Shown here: positions 59,201-64,000 of the stretch, one piece after another | Layout of the letters: every line of letters starts with the position of its first letter | Position numbering within the stretch: position 1 is the first letter of the stretch | Assembly: GCA_964057225.1 (NCBI GenBank) | Contig: OZ059897.1 | Span: 16,926,001-16,990,000, forward strand | DNA: 64,000 nt | From: Auanema rhodensis | Lineage: Eukaryota; Nematoda; Chromadorea; Rhabditida; Rhabditidae | Direction: 5' to 3' | The notes under the pieces: generated by a model | Told to the model about the DNA's origin: nothing | Seen by the model: only the letters and a program-made list of their open reading frames with translations | Databases searched by the model: none | Translations under genes and position numbers: made by a program

Positions 59201-59721
59201 GGCCATGGTCATGTTACCGGATCCTTTCCAGCCTGCTCACACCACTACAGATCAAAAGAATATACCGTCGGTGCTTGATGAAAGCGACAGATTGGACCCA
59301 GGTGTGAAGTCTTCATTAACACCCTCATCCCCTCCTGAGACATTGTCTTCAGAGGTTGACGAGGATGAAGATGCTCATCTCATTAGTCGAATGCCCATAA
59401 ACAGAACAACAACTGTCCTTTAAGGAATGATTGACAGATTGATGTGAAGAATACAAAATAAACGAGAGAAAGCTAATAGAAGATGGAGGGGAATGAAGAT
59501 ATTTAAAGATTTTATTCATATCTCTTAGTTCTATTTAATACTAAACATTTATATTAATTATATAACAGATTATAAATATTTATAATTCAATTAGCAAAAA
59601 AAACTTCTATTTATTACAGATCTCATCTCTTTTGGATGTTCCAATGGCCTCAGCTACTAGTCCCTCATCATCCTCTTCTGTTTCTTTTTCACCTCCAGAA
59701 AAGAAAATGAAACTTAACTAA
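50294..59721 (+). CDS. RNF220-like zinc-finger protein lacking a RING, two alternative ends
   Basis: Exons 50294-50399, 50450-50545, 50600-50659, then after a 7 kb intron 57712-57832 and several more. The N-terminus MEADKVQRMPAGFPFQALCV is followed by a Gln-rich stretch. After the long intron comes a zinc-finger-like block GCPICPACGEKIQENDFASH with C-x2-C spacing and a following His, and later RRKRESEFNRIRGNHLKR. Both resemble, in order, the CPxC...H finger and FxRxRxNxxxR block of the RNF220 E3 ligase, but no RING domain follows. Tail regions are Ser/Glu-rich. Two last exons are both in frame after IPCS: 59232-59423 (PAHTTTDQKNIPSVL to RTTTVL) and 59620-59721 (ISSLLDVPMASATS to KKMKLN, a basic end). 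About 240-270 residues. The ATG follows a CTTTACAG acceptor. Nuclear adaptor or transcription role is inference. Confidence 0.6.
55946..55967. repeat. (GAT)n microsatellite
   Basis: Seven uninterrupted GAT units in the long intron. Confidence 0.9.
57521..57543. repeat. (AT)n microsatellite
   Basis: Eleven AT units near the 3' end of the long intron. Confidence 0.95.
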
Positions 59722-60678
59722 GCGATGACAACATTGAAATATCGTTTTTTGATCTTTATTTTCTCAAGTTCTTCTGATTTTTCATAATATCAGTGTTTCT
59801 GAATGTTTTTTCCAATATATTAGCAAAAAAACATCCGAGGTATAGTGAAATTGAGTCTCAATCCACATACGGATTCAGCCTGGATTACAATCCAATATTG
59901 TTTTCCATATAATGAATAAATCTAATATCACAAAATTTATTCAAATATTGACTTCTTCTCATAGATCTATAAGCATCTTCTTTTCAATTTTCATCTGGAC
60001 CCCTTCTCCCATTTAATTAACTTCACCACTGTATGAGCTGTATGGAAATTTTATATTTTTGGCTAATTTCTAGCTTCTACCTGGGTTACTTATTCTGTTC
60101 GTAAATATTTTTTTTCTTTTTTGAAATAATTCTTTTATGATGTATGTTGTAATTTAAATAATTTTTCAACATAATTTGTCAAAGACATTGGAAGTCCTAT
60201 TTAGGCTATTAATATGTGATGTCCATATTTGTAAAGAACAGCTTAATAAGTTTAATTATTTGTTTACTAATTCAATATAATATATATTTAAACTATTGTA
60301 GTACGATTAAATCGATTGTTTCATCTTTATTTTCCTAATCAAGCTATATATAAAGGTTATACTAATATTATTATTTTTATTTTTATTATAATAAATAACA
60401 ATATTATACTAATTATAAAACAATATATATATATATAATATTGTAATATTCAATACACTAAATATCAAATTCATGACAAAATTCTTCTTTTTATTGAATT
60501 GAAGATGTAATAACTCGATTATATGACATTTTTGAGAAGACTTCAAGCACAGACGAAGGTGAACCATAAGTTCTGTTTCCACATTTACTGACTGCATGTC
60601 ATAAATCGCGGTTATCAACCAATTTCCCAAAGAAATATATATCCATATATTATATATTTCTAATGAATATTATAGAAC
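59722..60678. other. Convergent 3' region
   Basis: Probable 3' UTR of the RNF220-like gene (AATAAA at about 59914) facing the 3' end of the small secreted protein gene. The minus frame at 60409-60630 has no motif. No gene is seen. Confidence 0.5.
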
Positions 60679-61424
60679 TTATATAAAATGATCAAAACGA
60701 TGAGGAATTGATGCTTTTCTCCCATTATATGGTAAAAATGGAACTGCAACTCCGTTCTCATCTACGATTGTATTCGTTTGGCGAGGCATTATAGGTTTTC
60801 CACGGAAACGAGCTACTTCAGCAGCCTGCAAATACAAAACATTCAAGAACTTTTTTTAAAATTAGAAAAGGAAAACTTTAGAAGTAAATCATTACTATTA
60901 ATTTGAAAAATATTGTTTCTTTAATATTTTATCCCATTATTTATTTTTTCTCTTCCATTAATCATATAGAAGAATCAAAAAACTTATTTTGGATTGAAAA
61001 AAATACTTATCATTGTAGAAAATTGATGAAAAATTTTAAAAGCCTACCGAATGTCTAGGAAGAGTAAGTTGTTGATCTAAAGCTTTATCGTTTATGAAAA
61101 TTCCTCTTAATTGCGAATCGTCCTCACTTGCAGCTGCATATAAGCGATCAAGTAATGATTCAGTAGAAACTGAAAAATAATTATTTTATTTTATTATATT
61201 AGGAATATTATAATTTATATTTAATATTATTATAATAATAAATTAAAAATTAAATACTCAGTTGAAATTTAGAAAATAAATTAAAAAATAAACAAAACAC
61301 AAAATATTAAAACTTGATAAATTTAAATAATTAAAGATAAATATAAAAATTTATTTATTTATTTACCTGATTGAACTGAATATAATACAAATAAATAGAA
61401 GGTAAGTGTTCTGAATATCATCAT
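60679..61424 (-). CDS. Small secreted protein of unknown family
   Basis: Three exons give 108 residues. The start MMIFRTLTFYLFVLYSVQS is a signal peptide of about 19 residues. The mature part begins VSTESLLDRLYAAASEDDSQ and continues RGIFINDKALDQQLTLPRHS, AAEVARFRGKPIMPRQTNTI and VPFLPYNGRKASIPHRFDHF. There are no cysteines after the signal peptide. Single arginines and a GRK triplet (YNGRKAS) could be prohormone cleavage and amidation sites, which would give an amidated peptide ending FLPYN-amide. That processing is inference. I do not recognise the family. The stop is at 60679-60681. Confidence 0.7.
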
Positions 61425-62544
61425 AAGTTATATGAGATGTGATAGCTGTGGTCACTGAAAAATTGGCTTTAAAAGGCAATATGGGCGGTGATTGTTTGAA
61501 CGAAAGACGGTTTGGTCGATCATCATCTTGGGTACTCTTCTAGCCACATGACTGATTGACATCAACGTGATAATTAAAGCAAAAAATGGGGGGAAGTTGA
61601 TGGAAGAAATTGATCATCTATAGGACGAACATTTAAAATATAAAGATCATTCGTTAAACATTATGTTTAAAAATTTTTGCATTGAAGAAAATAAATTTTG
61701 AAAGTAGACAGGTATTTCTTCTTTTTTTTCTTTAGTTTGCGTAACAACGTGACTCGCCTCAAGCACTTGTCTCCATATTTCAACATTGTCTGTCCTACAG
61801 GGTTAGTAATGATGTGCTATTCATAAGTTTTTCTATAATTAGTACATATTTAAGTGTAATTCATGATGAAAATTATTATCAAATACTATGAGGCACATAT
61901 TTGTATCTCCAATAACAGTACTAAATAATAGTTTTAAATACTATTTTTAAGTACAATGAACCGTCATTCCTTTTCACAGATATAAGAAAAACAATTATAT
62001 ATTAAATATATATGATAAATTAAGAGAAATTTGAATGATCATGATATTCTTGATTATTAATCATTTTTGATCGTTTCTTGTAGTTGTTCATATTTGATAT
62101 GTACTACAATCAATGGGTACAACGTGCTGTGATAAAACTTAATTTCTCAATACTTTAAACCCAAGTTCAGATAATTCAATGTAATTCTAATCAAGACCAA
62201 TTAATTTCGTTTGAATCGTAACTTTCTTTAAACGTTGATTAACTAATATATCATCCATCTTCTTCTTTTTTAAAGTTTTTTCTTCTTTTCTCTTTTCAAT
62301 AGAGATCAAAGAAATTTGTCATGGTCAACTGCACTGCCAATTAAAATGTGTTAGTTTCAAAACTAACGCTAGATCGAGAACGGAAGTACTCGGCTCTGTT
62401 GTAGAGAAGCAGAGTGAGCTTATAAGATGTCTCCATTGGTTAGACACGAAGCCAATGTCAGAAGCCGACTCTGCCACTCTAGTGAGCATGCTTCAGCTTC
62501 AAATAGCTTATATATGAGCCAAATCATGTGCTGCTATAAATTGT
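61425..62544. other. Intergenic, upstream of small secreted gene and tRNA
   Basis: No gene is seen. The first 150 bases hold the promoter of the small secreted protein gene. The last 250 bases before the tRNA are less AT-rich but show no motif I can name. Confidence 0.5.
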
Positions 62545-62617
62545 GGCCGCGTGGCCCAATGGATAAGGCGTCGGACTTCGGATCCGAAGATTGCAGGTTC
62601 GAGTCCTGCCGTGGTCG
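62545..62617 (+). tRNA. trnR-TCG: tRNA-Arg(TCG)
   Basis: 73 bases fold as a cloverleaf: acceptor GGCCGCG pairs with CGTGGTC allowing two G-U pairs, anticodon stem TCGGA/TCCGA holds loop CTTCGGA with anticodon TCG (reads CGA), and the T loop contains GGTTCGAGTCC, the internal B box. The A box TGGCCCAATGG is present. No intron. CCA is not encoded, as usual in eukaryotes. Confidence 0.97.
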
Positions 62618-64000
62618 AAATTTTTGCAAAACTGAAACTATAAATTGGGAACTGAATATGATTGATACGAGCATTTAATTCTTATCAATCATTGAAAATG
62701 CTAGAGTTTTTTCAAGAAATGATTTATTAATTTCCAACTACATCACAAAGAAATTTATTTATAGAATCAGAAGTTCATTTTAAAGTTTTTTGCTTCGAAC
62801 TATTTGAAATAAATTTTCTTTGTGAAAATGCTCAATATGTGTATGACATTTATAATTTATTATAGAACCACGTTGAGAAACAAAATTTGAAACAGTACTT
62901 CAGGAAAACGCATTCTAATATACAAACTTTCTAAGAAAAAAGACAATCTTCTATCATTATTTCGAAAACCACGTGAGAGATGTTAAAAATACGAGAATGA
63001 TAATATTGTTTACGGGTTTTCTTCAAGTTTTCCAAATGCAAAAATGGACTTTAGTAGGTTTTTCAGTATCATCATCATTAAAAATTATGAAGAATTACAA
63101 TTCCATCGTTATAGCTACATAAATAACAGAATTCAATAGTTCAAAACGTATAAAAAAAACTAATTTATGAAGATAGCTAATCGATATTTTGAATTAGCTA
63201 GTTTGTGAGATCTGAATCAAAAAATTATCGATTACTTAGGAGAACTTCTTGAACGCAAATTTTTTAAAAATTTTTGTTATGAACTAGACAATAATGTATT
63301 GTTTATTTTAATTATATTAAATAAGTGGTAATGAATTATGTCACTTTCTACTAATGAGTATTTTATTTTGAACGTGTTTCCTACTTAAAGTGGTGGTGTA
63401 TTTTTTTTAATATTACGTTAAAAATTCAAAAATTAATCAATTAGTAGTGTAGTTGATGACCCAGATTAAAGTATAATATACAATTAATAACTAAGAAATA
63501 CCTATATCCTTTCCCACATAATATTTTGGGAACTGTCAATTTTTTATACAAAACGTGACCCGTGGCAATTTGGAATCCCCGCGCATTAGGCTCCACCCAC
63601 TTTTTAAAATCCTTATTATATCTCTTGTGGATAAATAGGCTGCCATTCATACCTTGAGGTAGCCTGCCGCATGGTTGTATATACATCCTGCCTATTTCTT
63701 AACCCAAAAACTCTATAATTTATTGTCACAACGTTTGTATTATTTTCATTTCTGCTCAATGGCATGGACTATGTGAGATCTATTGCGAATGATATCACAG
63801 TTCTTGCTGTTGGGTAGAGATGAGAGTTGGTGTTATTTTAAGTTGCCTTCAAGATACCTTTCTAATTTTTCTGTAGGTTCAAATCTGGGTGTGCTTCTTA
63901 GTCGTATTTGTTTTTATGACTAGAATCACATTCAGCATTGCATCTACTAAAGTAAAATTAGGCCTGTTCCCTCGTAGATAAAGTTATCTGTCAGCATAAT
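62618..64000. other. Right-end region, no gene seen
   Basis: Apart from the T-run terminator just after the tRNA (62621-62625), this is AT-rich. A minus frame at 63441-63686 (81 codons, starting MYIQPCGRLPQGMNG) sits in a locally G+C-richer patch but has no splice partners or recognisable motif. A gene cut by the window edge cannot be ruled out. Confidence 0.4.
62621..62625 (+). terminator. RNA polymerase III terminator
   Basis: Run of five T four bases after the tRNA 3' end, the standard polymerase III stop. Confidence 0.85.

Noticed and set aside
62427-62678. 83-codon frame over the tRNA
   Set aside because: It reads straight through the tRNA-Arg gene; no protein signature.
63870-63890. 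B-box-like GGTTCAAATCT, possible polymerase III gene or SINE
   Set aside because: No A box at proper distance and no cloverleaf or T-run ending.

Overview
The window is nuclear DNA from a nematode. The evidence is a cuticle collagen with the nematode-specific N-terminal domain at 16.9-18.1 kb, AT-rich sequence, genes cut by many introns of about 40-60 nt with TTTYAG-type acceptors, and acceptor-like sites directly before several start codons, which fits spliced-leader trans-splicing. The species cannot be fixed from the sequence. Gene models were built by joining open frames at GT/AG sites by eye, so outer coordinates are firmer than every internal splice.

Left part (0.8-18.1 kb): SF3A3, a U2 snRNP splicing factor (+), converges on an unrecognised secreted or GPI-anchored protein (-). 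A 5.5 kb gene-poor stretch follows. Then come three minus-strand genes for secreted or extracellular products: a histidine acid phosphatase, a leishmanolysin-type M8 metallopeptidase and a cuticle collagen.

Middle (20.5-40.6 kb) is gene-dense and dominated by RNA and ribosome functions. METTL4-like MT-A70 methyltransferase, a ZIP zinc transporter and EBP2 (60S biogenesis) lie head to tail on the minus strand. They diverge, across only 236 bp, from MRPS18C and TARBP1 (tRNA 2'-O-methyltransferase) on the plus strand. Both sides look like operons. A two-membrane-pass protein with a PPAY motif, the transcription factor NFI and the rRNA m5C methyltransferase NOP2/NSUN1 follow.

Right part (40.6-64 kb) is sparse. 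It holds a small secreted peptide precursor with a Lys-Arg cleavage site and two possible 3' ends, with a Tc1/mariner-like miniature element in its intron. Next is a roughly 10 kb zinc-finger gene resembling the non-RING part of RNF220, with a 7 kb intron and two alternative last exons. A small unknown secreted protein and a tRNA-Arg(TCG) complete it. The rest is AT-rich intergenic DNA with microsatellites.

The points most worth a second look are the 32-bp tandem duplication of a splice acceptor in NFI, the peptide precursor with its intronic element, the divergent double operon, and the alternative ends of the RNF220-like gene. No wholly new multi-gene system was identified.
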